64,000 nucleotides of DNA from SbD1 sp039679945 (GTDB taxonomy: Bacteria > Desulfobacterota > Syntrophobacteria > Syntrophobacterales > Syntrophobacteraceae): positions 1 through 64,000 of the forward strand of contig JBDKTY010000281.1 in assembly GCA_039679945.1 (NCBI GenBank), read 5' to 3'. The notes under the pieces were generated by a model, which ran no database searches, was not told the DNA's origin, and saw only the letters and a list, made by a program, of their open reading frames with translations. The translations under genes and the position numbers were made by a program. Shown here one piece after another: positions 15,876 to 23,786 of the stretch. Each line of letters opens with the position of its first letter. The first letter of the stretch is position 1.

Positions 15876-17033
15876 TCAGCCCATATGCCGGAGCGCTTCG
15901 GCGATTCGCAGACGGCACGCGCGCCAGAAAGGCAAAATGGCCGACACTACTCCGATTCCAAAACTCACCAGTACGCACAGCAGCATAGTCTGCCAGCGCA
16001 GGTGGAAAACGGGCATGAGTGTGCCCAGTGTACTCGAAAACACATGCGCCACCGGAAATGACATCCCTATTCCGACAATTCCCCCCAGCATCGAGAGGAA
16101 CACCGACTCACCCGCGATGAGCATCCACAAATATCCGTTGCCGAAGCCCATGGTCTTCAGGATCGCATATTCCGGCATCCGTTCGCGTGATGTCATCGCC
16201 ATCGTATTGGCGAGAATGACCAGGATAACCCCTATGACAACGTAGGAAACCACCCTGATGGCAATCACGATCGCCTCGGTCATGGCGACGAATCCCGCGG
16301 CGAAGGCCTTTTCGGTTTCGGTCAGAGTCTCCGCCAGCGAGTTCTTGAAAAGAGCGTCTATTTCCTGGGAGACGCGACCGGCATCAGCCGGGTTCTGGAT
16401 CTGTATAAGGTACCACCCGACCTGTCCCGCCCGTGTCGGGGTCGTCTTTTTAACCATTTCATCAAGGTAGTTCCAGTTGAAAAGCAGCGCCGTCTCGTCA
16501 ACCGATTTGGTGACTCCCCGGTAAACACCGCGCAGGACAAGCCTCCACTCGCCCGGATAGATATTCCCGGTGAGGGTGATTGTGTCGCCGATTCGCCATC
16601 GGTACTGGTCGATCAGCTTCCTGCCGGCGATGCATGCGTTGCGCTGGCTCCAGAATGCCTTCAGCTCCTCCGGTGAAATAATGATTTCGGGAGCCAGGTC
16701 GAAGTAGGTCTCCGGGCCAACCGCCATGCGCGGAAAAAAATGGCGCTCGTCGATGTAGACGCCTCCGAACCAGTTCGCATAGGCAACCTTCTGTACTCCC
16801 GGGACCTGCACGATTCTCGTGCGGTAGCTGAGGGGGAGAGGGAAGATAAGGGAGACCGCATTCCGGGAGACCAACCGGTTGGGAGCGGCGGAATTGACTC
16901 CGATGTACCATGCTTCGATCACCGTGATGAGCAGGGCAAAGGCCAGTATGGCCACCGCCATCCCGAAGATTGTCAGAAGGGTTCGAAGTCTTTGCCTGAA
17001 AGTGTTGCGAATGACCAGCTTTATGAACTGCAT
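15876..17033 (-). CDS. FtsX/MacB-type ABC transporter permease, orphan
   Basis: A 385-residue integral membrane protein with the FtsX-like topology: one N-terminal transmembrane helix (LLTIFGMAVAILAFALLITVI), a large extracytoplasmic domain of about 220 residues and three C-terminal helices (VVSYVVIGVILVILANTMAM, then two more ending before FWRACRLRIAEALRHMG). Such permeases work with an ATPase in lipoprotein release, peptide export or mechanotransduction. No ATPase gene is adjacent: nagZ lies downstream and a metallo-hydrolase upstream, so the partner must be encoded elsewhere. The MacB-like core domain is not the fused MacB type. Confidence 0.87.
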   Translation of the reverse strand: MQFIKLVIRNTFRQRLRTLLTIFGMAVAILAFALLITVIEAWYIGVNSAAPNRLVSRNAVSLIFPLPLSYRTRIVQVPGVQKVAYANWFGGVYIDERHFFPRMAVGPETYFDLAPEIIISPEELKAFWSQRNACIAGRKLIDQYRWRIGDTITLTGNIYPGEWRLVLRGVYRGVTKSVDETALLFNWNYLDEMVKKTTPTRAGQVGWYLIQIQNPADAGRVSQEIDALFKNSLAETLTETEKAFAAGFVAMTEAIVIAIRVVSYVVIGVILVILANTMAMTSRERMPEYAILKTMGFGNGYLWMLIAGESVFLSMLGGIVGIGMSFPVAHVFSSTLGTLMPVFHLRWQTMLLCVLVSFGIGVVSAILPFWRACRLRIAEALRHMG

Positions 17034-17225
17034 CCCGTGCCGATAATGATCCGCCGCCGGTCAGGCGCGTCTACCCGCCCCGCCCACCCGGAGCACCCAT
17101 GAATTCGCTCCGGCGGGTGCGCTGGGATTGAACCGGCGGCTTTTAAATTGTTCCTGTCATGCGTTGATTCCATTCCTTCCGGTTGTCGCGCCGCGTGGAA
17201 AGAGTCGTCAGCGAATTCCAATTCG

Positions 17226-17960
17226 CTATTGCATCTGCCGGATGCGCACCTCAACCTCCGTCAAGGGCTTGATAAGCTCCACCAGTTCGGAAAGATTGGT
17301 TTCGCCATAGTGATACGGATAGAATACCTTGGGCCTGATAGCTTTTACCGCATCGGCGGCCATTTCGACCGTCATTGTATAGGGGAGGTTTACGGGCAGG
17401 AATGCTATGTCTATTTGGCTCAGCTCGTTCATTTCGGGTATTTTTTCGGTGTCCCCCGCTATATAGACTCTCTTGTCGCCAAAAGTGATGATGTACCCGT
17501 TCCCCAGTCCCTTGGGATGAAAGGGAAAGCCCGAAGGGCGCTTGTGGACGATATTATATGCGGGAACACCCTCGATCTTCAGCCCCTGGACGATTTTCAC
17601 GTCCTCGTTGCGCATTATTATTCCCTCCTTGTACTGGAAAGCGCAGCTTTCGGTCAGGACAACCAGCGTGTTTTCCTTGCGAATCGTCTCGAGGGCGGCA
17701 ACATCGAAATGGTCCTTGTGCTCATGGGTGAAGAGAACGATGTCGGCCTTGGGCAGCTTGGAGAAGTCGGCATATTGGCCGCAGGGGTCGACATAGATGT
17801 TTTTGCCGTTGAATACGAACATGAGCGACGCATGACCGAGGAAATCGATTTTGAGCTGCCCGCCGGTTGTATCGAACGTGTCGGTCTCGAACGCATGCGC
17901 CGATGGCAGGGCGGGTATAAGGATGCTCAGAAAAAGCAAGACAGCTAAAACTCTTTTCAT
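17226..17960 (-). CDS. Secreted MBL-fold metallo-hydrolase, UlaG-like
   Basis: A 244-residue protein with an N-terminal signal peptide (MKRVLAVLLFLSILIPALPSAHA) and a beta-lactamase-fold hydrolase domain. The metal-binding motif THEHKDHFD (HxHxDH) is present, with the further ligand regions GDTEKIPEM and the final HYGETN. The family is closest to UlaG-type zinc-dependent hydrolases, but the signal peptide puts this copy in the periplasm, which is less usual. AGGAG 7 bases before the ATG at 17960 fixes the start. The substrate is unknown; a beta-lactamase role is not implied. Confidence 0.88.
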   Translation of the reverse strand: MKRVLAVLLFLSILIPALPSAHAFETDTFDTTGGQLKIDFLGHASLMFVFNGKNIYVDPCGQYADFSKLPKADIVLFTHEHKDHFDVAALETIRKENTLVVLTESCAFQYKEGIIMRNEDVKIVQGLKIEGVPAYNIVHKRPSGFPFHPKGLGNGYIITFGDKRVYIAGDTEKIPEMNELSQIDIAFLPVNLPYTMTVEMAADAVKAIRPKVFYPYHYGETNLSELVELIKPLTEVEVRIRQMQ

Positions 17961-18207
17961 GAAAAGCTCCTGGAGTGCTGTGAACGTCTGGCCTTCAAAA
18001 TATTGTTGACGGCAAGGATGAAGTGCCTGGGAACCACACATTATTCCTAAGATTACCGCGATCGGCGCATTACCTCAATGAAATTTGCGCTGTCCGCGGC
18101 CGTGTCACTTCACGCATTTAAGACGGATTCGCGTTCAGCGGGAGCAAACCCTGCATTCGCGTGGCAAGGCGTAGCCGGGAGACAGCGCCGTGTCCGCTCG
18201 ATTCCGG

Positions 18208-18549
18208 CCCGTTCCACCCTTCGACACGCTCAGGGCGAACGGGAGGAAGTTCCTGTTCCGGAATGGCGTGACCCGGATCTCAACCGGTTATGTAAGCCTA
18301 CGATATTGCTCACTCTCAAAAGCTGTTTGTTGAGAGCGTAGCAAGTCCCGCATTTGCTTGGCAAGGCGTAGCGAAAAATACAGCATACGCCGGATTGATG
18401 AAAAGTCGATGACGAAGCAAGTTTCGTAAGTCATTGAATTTGCTCAATCTCAAAAGCTGTTTTTTGAGAGGCACCGAAGGGTAGGACAAGTCAGTTTTTG
18501 TCGGCATCTTCACTCTCGGGGTAGATTCATCTTGAATGCAATTCCGTAT
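18208..18549. repeat. Dispersed repeat cluster, copy A
   Basis: Four blocks: 18208-18243 (contains TTCGACACGCTCAGGGCGAAC; 34 of 36 bases match 42212-42247), 18302-18372 (65 of 71 bases match 42110-42180), 18397-18438 (39 of 42 match 42426-42467) and 18472-18549 (related to about 48497-48569). Counts were made by eye. Confidence 0.8.
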
Positions 18550-18640
18550 AAGACGGCTGGCCAGGTGGCGCGCGATCCCTGGACCTGTTTACGGGATGGA
18601 CGACAGCATATGATAAGTCGATTCGTCTCGATTGCTGAGC

Positions 18641-18744
18641 CCTTCAGCCCATGGATGGGTTACAGGGTGAATCGATCGGTTCGGTGCGCCGCCAGACCTT
18701 CGGGTATTCCTTCAGCCCATGGATGGGTTACAGGGTGAATCGAT
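18641..18744. repeat. Two identical 36-base direct repeats
   Basis: Bases 18641-18676 and 18709-18744 are identical over 36 bases, beginning CCTTCAGCCCATGGATGG, with a 32-base spacer. Only two copies exist, so it is not a CRISPR array. Confidence 0.9.
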
Positions 18745-18972
18745 AATGTGAAGCATACGCGGGCGGGCATGGCGGAACCCTCACCGCATTTTCGGGCAAA
18801 ACAGCGCATCGGGAGACTTTTCTCTTGTTGCCCGACTTAAGTTATGGAATCTTGAGCCGATGTCCACAATGTGTCCGCAATAAAAAGCAGCAATAAGGGT
18901 ATTTCAATTCAACAAGCGCCCCCTCCGACTGGGAGCAGTTATCTTCGGGGCGCTCCAGGGAGATTCTTTCGG

Positions 18973-19191
18973 ATGGAGATAGCATACTACTTCTGCCTGG
19001 CGGTCGTGGTCCTCCTGTTGGTTGCCATTTTCCTTTTCAAGAAGTCGAAGGGCGGGGAAGAGAAGAAAAAAATACCCGAAACCTATTTCGGTGCAATCCG
19101 CGTTACAGACCGTGAGGGCAGGGACATGTTGATCGTGCGCAAGGGCGATGGAAGCTTCGACATGGTCGAGGAGGAAAAAGTAAAAAAGTAG
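18973..19191 (+). CDS. Small single-pass membrane protein, unknown function
   Basis: A 72-residue protein: one N-terminal transmembrane helix (YYFCLAVVVLLLVAIFLFKK), a charged linker (SKGGEEKKKIPE) and a short C-terminal domain (AIRVTDREGRDMLIVRKGDGSFDMVEE) that could fold as a small beta hairpin. The ATG at 18973 is chosen because the hydrophobic segment starts there and AGGGAG lies about 10 bases upstream; a longer frame from 18871 is possible but lacks a clear ribosome site. The end is 20 bases from the convergent cupin gene. I do not recognise the family. Confidence 0.55.
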   Translation: MEIAYYFCLAVVVLLLVAIFLFKKSKGGEEKKKIPETYFGAIRVTDREGRDMLIVRKGDGSFDMVEEEKVKK

Positions 19192-19211
19192 ACGAGATCC
19201 CGTGGCTGTTT

Positions 19212-19622
19212 TTATTGGCCGACCAGGGCGGGGAAGAGATGGTCGTCCCGCCGGTCATGGAGCGAATCAAAATACTCTATCACATGCGCCTCCTCCAGGG
19301 CATCGAAACGGTGTGCGCACCGCGGGTAGATGGTAATCCTGCTGCCGGCGCTTACTTCAACGACAGAGGATTCTCCCGAGTCGATGTCAACGAACTTGAG
19401 GCTCAGCCTGCCGGAAATGAGATAGAGGTACTCGACCTTTTCGAGGTGAAAATGCCCGCCCCTGAAAAAACCTTCCCCTTTGTTAACCGAGAAGTACGCC
19501 AGGTGACGAAATGACCTTCCATCTTCAATCAGCGCCAGTTCGCCCCTGGGCTGAATAATACGCCTGATGGGGATCTGTTCCGACGTGATGGGTATTGTCT
19601 CGATTACGATCTTTTCAGTCAT
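19212..19622 (-). CDS. Small cupin-domain protein
   Basis: A 136-residue single-domain cupin. The central motifs are GHFHLEKVEYLYLISGRLSL (first cupin motif, with HxH and Glu) and PRCAHRFDALE (second motif His), matching the metal-binding barrel of RmlC/WxcM-like proteins. Its ATG overlaps the cobA/hemD stop in an ATGA, so it is translated as the last gene of the tetrapyrrole operon. A catalytic or regulatory role in tetrapyrrole supply is possible from context only. The sequence would also fit a sugar-nucleotide isomerase-like cupin. Confidence 0.75.
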   Translation of the reverse strand: MTEKIVIETIPITSEQIPIRRIIQPRGELALIEDGRSFRHLAYFSVNKGEGFFRGGHFHLEKVEYLYLISGRLSLKFVDIDSGESSVVEVSAGSRITIYPRCAHRFDALEEAHVIEYFDSLHDRRDDHLFPALVGQ

Positions 19623-21169
19623 TTTTCATTACCTTCCGGTTGATCATGCACTGCAAAATGCGAAACTATGGAGCCCACAAGTCCGCCAATCGTATACTCG
19701 GAAGGCATAATGGACGTTTGCAGGCCAAAGCCCTTCGCGGTCTGCGCCGTCACCGGGCCGATACACGCAATTGCTGTCCCGCCAAGGTGCGGAAGGATAT
19801 TTTCTTTTTCGAGAAGGCTGAAAAAATTGGTGACTGTCGACGAGGAAGTGAAGGTGACGCAGTCCACCTGACCGTTAATGAAAAGTTCGGCGATCTCGGG
19901 GACGTTTTCCCGGGGAAGGGTTGTTTGATAGGCCGGGACGACATCGACATCCGCCCCCCACTCCCGCAGTTTCTCCGGGAGAATTTCTCGCGCAACCATG
20001 GCCCTGGGAATCAGAAATCGCTTGCCGCGTACGTCCCGGGCCTCGAAAGCTTCGATGATGGCCTCCGCCCTGTATTCTCCGGGTACCAGATCCGGCTTGA
20101 GCATGAGTGTCTCGAGCGCTTCGGAGGTTTTCGGACCGATTGCCGCCAGTTTTACACCCTTTAAATCGCGCGCATCCATTCCCGCGGCAAGAAGTCTTTC
20201 CATGAAGAAACGAACCCCGTTCACACTGGTGAATATGGCCCAGTCGTATTGCGAAATGTTTCTGACAGCGGCATCGAGCGGTTCCCAGGAGGGCGGCGGG
20301 GAAATGGCTATGGTAGGGAACTCGATGCAGTTCGCGCCGAGTTCCTGGAGTTCGGCCCTGAAGTCGCTTGCCTGCTCTCTTGCCCGCGTGATGACGATTG
20401 TGCGCCCGAACAGGGGCCGGCGCTCGAACCAGTTAAGCTCTTCGCGGCACTTCACTACTTCTCCGACCACAATCATTGCCGGAGGTTTCAAATTGGCTTC
20501 CTTCACCTTCCTCACTATATCGGCGAGAGTGCCTGAAACCGTTTGCTGCCTGGATGTCGTGCCCCAACGGATAAGCGCAACCGGAGTGTCAACGGGTCTG
20601 CCGTTTTCGACCAGATTCGCGCAGATTTCGGGCAGGTTTTTCACACCCATGAAAAACACGAGCGTCCCGGCCCCGGTGGCAAGCTTGTCCCACGCGATCT
20701 TGGAATCCTGGGAGTCTTTATCGCTGCGTTCGTGTCCGGTAACAAAAGCGATACTCGCGGTGAAATCCCGGTGGGACAGGGGAATGCCCGCATACGCGGG
20801 AACCGCTACAGCCGCGGAAATTCCGGGAACGACTTCAAAGGCGATTCCATTTGCGACCAATACCTGGGCTTCTTCCCCCCCGCGTCCGAATACGAACGGG
20901 TCACCACCCTTGAGCCGAACGACCACGTGCTCACGTCCCTTTTCGACCAGGAGAGCATTTATCCCGTCCTGACTAAGAGTGTGGTCGCCGCCCTTCTTCC
21001 CGACGTAGATGCGCTCCGCGCCGGCGGGGGCATATCCGAGAAACTCCTCGTTGGCCAGATAGTCAAATATTACCACTTCGGCGCGTTCGAGGACTTGCCT
21101 GCCGCGAATGGTCAAAAGACCGGGATCACCCGGACCGGCTCCCACAAGATAGACGATTCCTTTTTTCAC
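19619..21169 (-). CDS. cobA/hemD: Uroporphyrinogen-III C-methyltransferase / uroporphyrinogen-III synthase fusion
   Basis: A 516-residue bifunctional enzyme. Residues about 1-245 are the SAM-dependent SUMT/CobA domain with VYLVGAGPGDPGLLT, RLKGGDPFVFGRGGEE and GIPLSHRD motifs; it makes precorrin-2 from uroporphyrinogen III. Residues about 255-505 are a HemD domain (LFGRTIVITRAREQASDF, FTSVNGVRFF, FTSSSTVTNF) that cyclises hydroxymethylbilane. Fusion of these steps channels flux toward siroheme and cobalamin. The gene begins 3 bases after hemC and supplies the precursor of the siroheme in DsrAB. The dehydrogenase/ferrochelatase is not in the window. Confidence 0.95.
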   Translation of the reverse strand: MKKGIVYLVGAGPGDPGLLTIRGRQVLERAEVVIFDYLANEEFLGYAPAGAERIYVGKKGGDHTLSQDGINALLVEKGREHVVVRLKGGDPFVFGRGGEEAQVLVANGIAFEVVPGISAAVAVPAYAGIPLSHRDFTASIAFVTGHERSDKDSQDSKIAWDKLATGAGTLVFFMGVKNLPEICANLVENGRPVDTPVALIRWGTTSRQQTVSGTLADIVRKVKEANLKPPAMIVVGEVVKCREELNWFERRPLFGRTIVITRAREQASDFRAELQELGANCIEFPTIAISPPPSWEPLDAAVRNISQYDWAIFTSVNGVRFFMERLLAAGMDARDLKGVKLAAIGPKTSEALETLMLKPDLVPGEYRAEAIIEAFEARDVRGKRFLIPRAMVAREILPEKLREWGADVDVVPAYQTTLPRENVPEIAELFINGQVDCVTFTSSSTVTNFFSLLEKENILPHLGGTAIACIGPVTAQTAKGFGLQTSIMPSEYTIGGLVGSIVSHFAVHDQPEGNEK

Positions 21170-21172
21170 TCT

Positions 21173-22132
21173 TCAGGTCCTTCGGCCCGATTCGGGCAAC
21201 CGGGTAATTTGGTAAACCTCGTCCAGGATGCGCCTGGCACCGGAATGGAGAAGCTCGGCGGCAACCATTCTGCCGAGTTCCACCGCATTTTCCAGCGGCC
21301 CGTTTCGGTGCGCGCGGAATACTTCCCTGCCGTCAAGCGAAGCGACAAGCCCGGCAAGCTCGATGTTGTTTCCGGTAACGCGGGCGTATCCGCCGATCGG
21401 AACCTGGCAACCGCCTTCCAGTTCCTTCAAAAGACTGCGTTCGGCCTGCACCGCCACGGCGCTTCGGGGATGATTGAGCGGCTTCAAAATCTTCCGGACT
21501 CTTTCGTCATCGGACCTGGCTTCGATTCCAAGCGCGCCCTGTCCAATAGCCGGGACGAACTCCTCCGGGTCCAGGAACGTGGTTATCCGCTCCTGCCACC
21601 CCATGCGCCTGATACCGGCCGCCGCGAGAATAATAGCGTCGTATTGGCCCTCCCGGAGCTTTCTTAGCCGGGTTTCCAGATTTCCACGCAACGTTCGCAC
21701 CTCGAAATCGGGGCGCATCTTGAGTATCTGGGCGGCCCGGCGCAGGCTGCTCGTCCCTATGACGGCGCCACGGGGCAGATCACCGATATCCTTGCCCTGT
21801 CTTATGATCAGAACATCACGGGGGTCTTCACGCTCCGGAACGGCGCCGATTTCGAGTCCTTCCGGAAGGAGAGCCGGGACGTCTTTCATACTGTGGATCG
21901 CGATATCCACTGCTCCTTCCAGCAGGGCGTCCTCAATCTCCTTTACAAAGAGTCCTTTCCCGCCGACCTTTGCCAACGGCACATCGGTAATCTTGTCCCC
22001 GGTGGTCTTGATGACTTGAAGCTCGACGGAAAGCTCGGGCCAGAGGTCTTCCAGGGCCTTTTTCATCATTCCGCTTTGCTGAAGGGCCAGCATGCTCCCT
22101 CGGGTCCCGATCCGTATAATCTCTTTTGCCAA
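21173..22132 (-). CDS. hemC: Hydroxymethylbilane synthase (porphobilinogen deaminase)
   Basis: A 319-residue enzyme that joins four porphobilinogen units into hydroxymethylbilane. Motifs are RIGTRGSMLALQQS at the N-terminus, the DIAIHSMKDVPALLPEGL segment, the IGTSSLRRAAQI segment and the cofactor-attachment region LEGGCQVPIGGYA, whose Cys carries the dipyrromethane cofactor. The length is standard. It sits in the minus-strand run between fmdB-like and cobA/hemD genes with a 3-base gap to the latter, a usual hemC-hemD pairing. Confidence 0.97.
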   Translation of the reverse strand: MAKEIIRIGTRGSMLALQQSGMMKKALEDLWPELSVELQVIKTTGDKITDVPLAKVGGKGLFVKEIEDALLEGAVDIAIHSMKDVPALLPEGLEIGAVPEREDPRDVLIIRQGKDIGDLPRGAVIGTSSLRRAAQILKMRPDFEVRTLRGNLETRLRKLREGQYDAIILAAAGIRRMGWQERITTFLDPEEFVPAIGQGALGIEARSDDERVRKILKPLNHPRSAVAVQAERSLLKELEGGCQVPIGGYARVTGNNIELAGLVASLDGREVFRAHRNGPLENAVELGRMVAAELLHSGARRILDEVYQITRLPESGRRT

Positions 22133-22149
22133 GTTATCCTCTTGTCAGT

Positions 22150-22383
22150 CTAGTGGCAGGTACTGCAACTGCCGCCCGCGCACCCGGCACACCCCGAACC
22201 TCCCGAAGCCATCCTGCTGCTGGCGGCGCCTTTGTCTCCACCGCTCTTGAAGCCGCACACGGACATCTTTTTCTGGACATCGGGCGATTCGCACTTGGGG
22301 CAGGTTACAGCCTCGTCGCTTCTGAAAACAAGCCGTTCAAACTCCTCACTGCAGTTGCAGCACGCATATTCGTAAATGGGCAT
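22150..22383 (-). CDS. FmdB-family zinc-ribbon protein
   Basis: A 77-residue protein with the FmdB signature: MPIYEYACCNCSEEFERLV followed by TCPKCESPDVQKKMSVCGF. The two CxxC pairs form a small zinc ribbon. The C-terminal third is rich in Gly, Ser and Cys (GCAGCAGGSCSTCH), typical for this family. Such proteins are called putative regulators on thin evidence; the real role is unknown. It lies 17 bases upstream of hemC on the same strand. Confidence 0.9.
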   Translation of the reverse strand: MPIYEYACCNCSEEFERLVFRSDEAVTCPKCESPDVQKKMSVCGFKSGGDKGAASSRMASGGSGCAGCAGGSCSTCH

Positions 22384-22433
22384 TTCGACCTCCGGGGAAT
22401 TGAATATTTCTCGTTCGGCTTAAGAATAACATG

Positions 22434-22811
22434 TCAGGACGCAGCCTCCAACTCTATAAGATCGCCGTCCCTAACCGCTTTGAACGCACGGGCGTCACCG
22501 TCTACCCTGCCGATGATGTTCACGGCGCTCGCCGGTCGGATTTCATTGCCGCGGCTGATCGGAGTCGGACCGAAAAAGATGCAGAACGCATCGCCCGAGG
22601 GCCAATACCCGAGATCGCCGATATTAACCAGCTCTTTCGCTGTTGCGTCGAGCTTTTGCTTGACGGGAATGCGGAAGTAGACCTCATCTCCCCATGTGTT
22701 CGCCGAAGTCGAGAAAGGCAGGTTCTCGCACAGGGCAAGGGCTGTGGGAGAATCGTTCAGTGTTGCCCTGATTGTCAGACCGCCGGAGCGAATGTTTATT
22801 TGACGACTCAT
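22434..22811 (-). CDS. Cyclophilin-like fold protein
   Basis: A 125-residue protein resembling the TM1367/DUF369 cyclophilin-like family: INIRSGGLTIRATLNDSPTA at the start, WGDEVYFRIP in the middle and GDLGYWPSGDAFCIFFGPTPIS, with the final IIGRVDGDARAFKAV strand. The family has the cyclophilin barrel but lacks the classical prolyl-isomerase active site, and its function is undetermined. It directly abuts the upstream DHS-like gene (22812), so the two are probably translationally coupled. Confidence 0.8.
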   Translation of the reverse strand: MSRQINIRSGGLTIRATLNDSPTALALCENLPFSTSANTWGDEVYFRIPVKQKLDATAKELVNIGDLGYWPSGDAFCIFFGPTPISRGNEIRPASAVNIIGRVDGDARAFKAVRDGDLIELEAAS

Positions 22812-23786
22812 TCAAGCCTCCTCGCGCAGGTTGTCAATGACCGCCGCCATGAGCAGCGGAAACATGATTTCGTGATGGCCCGTGAGGTTGATCCCCGTAC
22901 CGCTTTCGAGCGTGGGGCGGGCTACAACGTTCGTCATGGGTCGGTATTGGCGCTGAAAGTCCATATTGATAGTGGTCAGTCCGTCGAGAGAGTATCCGAG
23001 ATTTCTGGCAACACTCACGGCCTTCAGAAAAATCTCCGGGATTACCACGGCGGAGCCGAGGTTTATGAATACTCCCCTCCGGAGCTCGGACGTGAGAGCG
23101 CAGAACAGCTTGAAATCAAGGTGGCTGAGAGCGCCCGTGGCGGCGCCGTCCATTTCGGGGTGCATGTGGATAATGTCGGTTCCGATGGCCACGTGGGCGG
23201 TGGCGGGCAAGCCAAGCCTGGCCGCGGCCGCCAGGATGCTGAGGTCCGAGTGAGGGGGGTTCTGTTCCAGGATGGCGTTCCCTACAGCTCTTCCCAAACC
23301 GGTGTTGCCCTCTTTATATGCGGAACTCACCGCATGATGGATAAACTCGGCGGTCTCCCTGGCCATCCCGAATTCGCCGCCGCCCAGATGCGCCGCCACA
23401 TCTTCGGAGGTCTTCCCGGCGAGGGCGATCTCGGTATCGTGAATCAATACCGCCCCGTTGACCGCGATTCCGGAAAAAATGCCGCGCTCCATGGCATCTA
23501 TCAGGATCGGATTGAGGCCCACCTTGACGGGGTGTGCCCCCATTCCAAGGACAACGGTCCCGCCGTTCCGCACGGCGGTTGAAATGGCTGATACGGCCAG
23601 TCCAAGGTCCGATGCGGCGAGAATGGAAGGCAGAGTATCGATGAACTTCGAAAAGGAATCTCCCGGGGTCCAGGCTTTCGCGAAACTGGAGATGCCGACT
23701 TTGCTCTGCCGGTCAAACAGGCTGGTAGTCTTTACCCTGGACAGGTCAAGTGGTTTCCATTCCTTGCCGCGTGCCGCCATTGTCAT
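22812..23786 (-). CDS. Deoxyhypusine-synthase-like conserved protein
   Basis: A 324-residue protein I place tentatively with the deoxyhypusine-synthase-like group on the basis of overall pattern: an N-terminal segment (LDLSRVKTTSLFDRQSKVGISSFAKAW), a glycine-rich nucleotide-like segment (TVVLGMGAHPVKVGLNPILIDAMERG), GIAVNGAVLIHDTEIALAG with the HDTE motif, and a late NLGSAVVIPEIFLKA segment. Bacteria do not make hypusine, and members in bacteria are of unknown or homospermidine-type function. The start overlaps the murA stop in ATGA. The fold assignment is uncertain; the protein itself is certainly a gene. Confidence 0.6.
   Translation of the reverse strand: MTMAARGKEWKPLDLSRVKTTSLFDRQSKVGISSFAKAWTPGDSFSKFIDTLPSILAASDLGLAVSAISTAVRNGGTVVLGMGAHPVKVGLNPILIDAMERGIFSGIAVNGAVLIHDTEIALAGKTSEDVAAHLGGGEFGMARETAEFIHHAVSSAYKEGNTGLGRAVGNAILEQNPPHSDLSILAAAARLGLPATAHVAIGTDIIHMHPEMDGAATGALSHLDFKLFCALTSELRRGVFINLGSAVVIPEIFLKAVSVARNLGYSLDGLTTINMDFQRQYRPMTNVVARPTLESGTGINLTGHHEIMFPLLMAAVIDNLREEA

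Larger units (their letters stand above)
17961..18972. other. Long intergenic region rich in dispersed repeats
   Basis: About 1 kb without a supported gene. It holds several blocks that recur at 42.1-42.5 kb and 48.5 kb, and a tandem pair of 36-base repeats. Short open frames here overlap the repeats and show no ribosome site or family features. Confidence 0.7.

Noticed and set aside
18641..18744. CRISPR array
   Set aside because: Only two 36-base copies exist, the spacer is single, and no cas genes are in the window.
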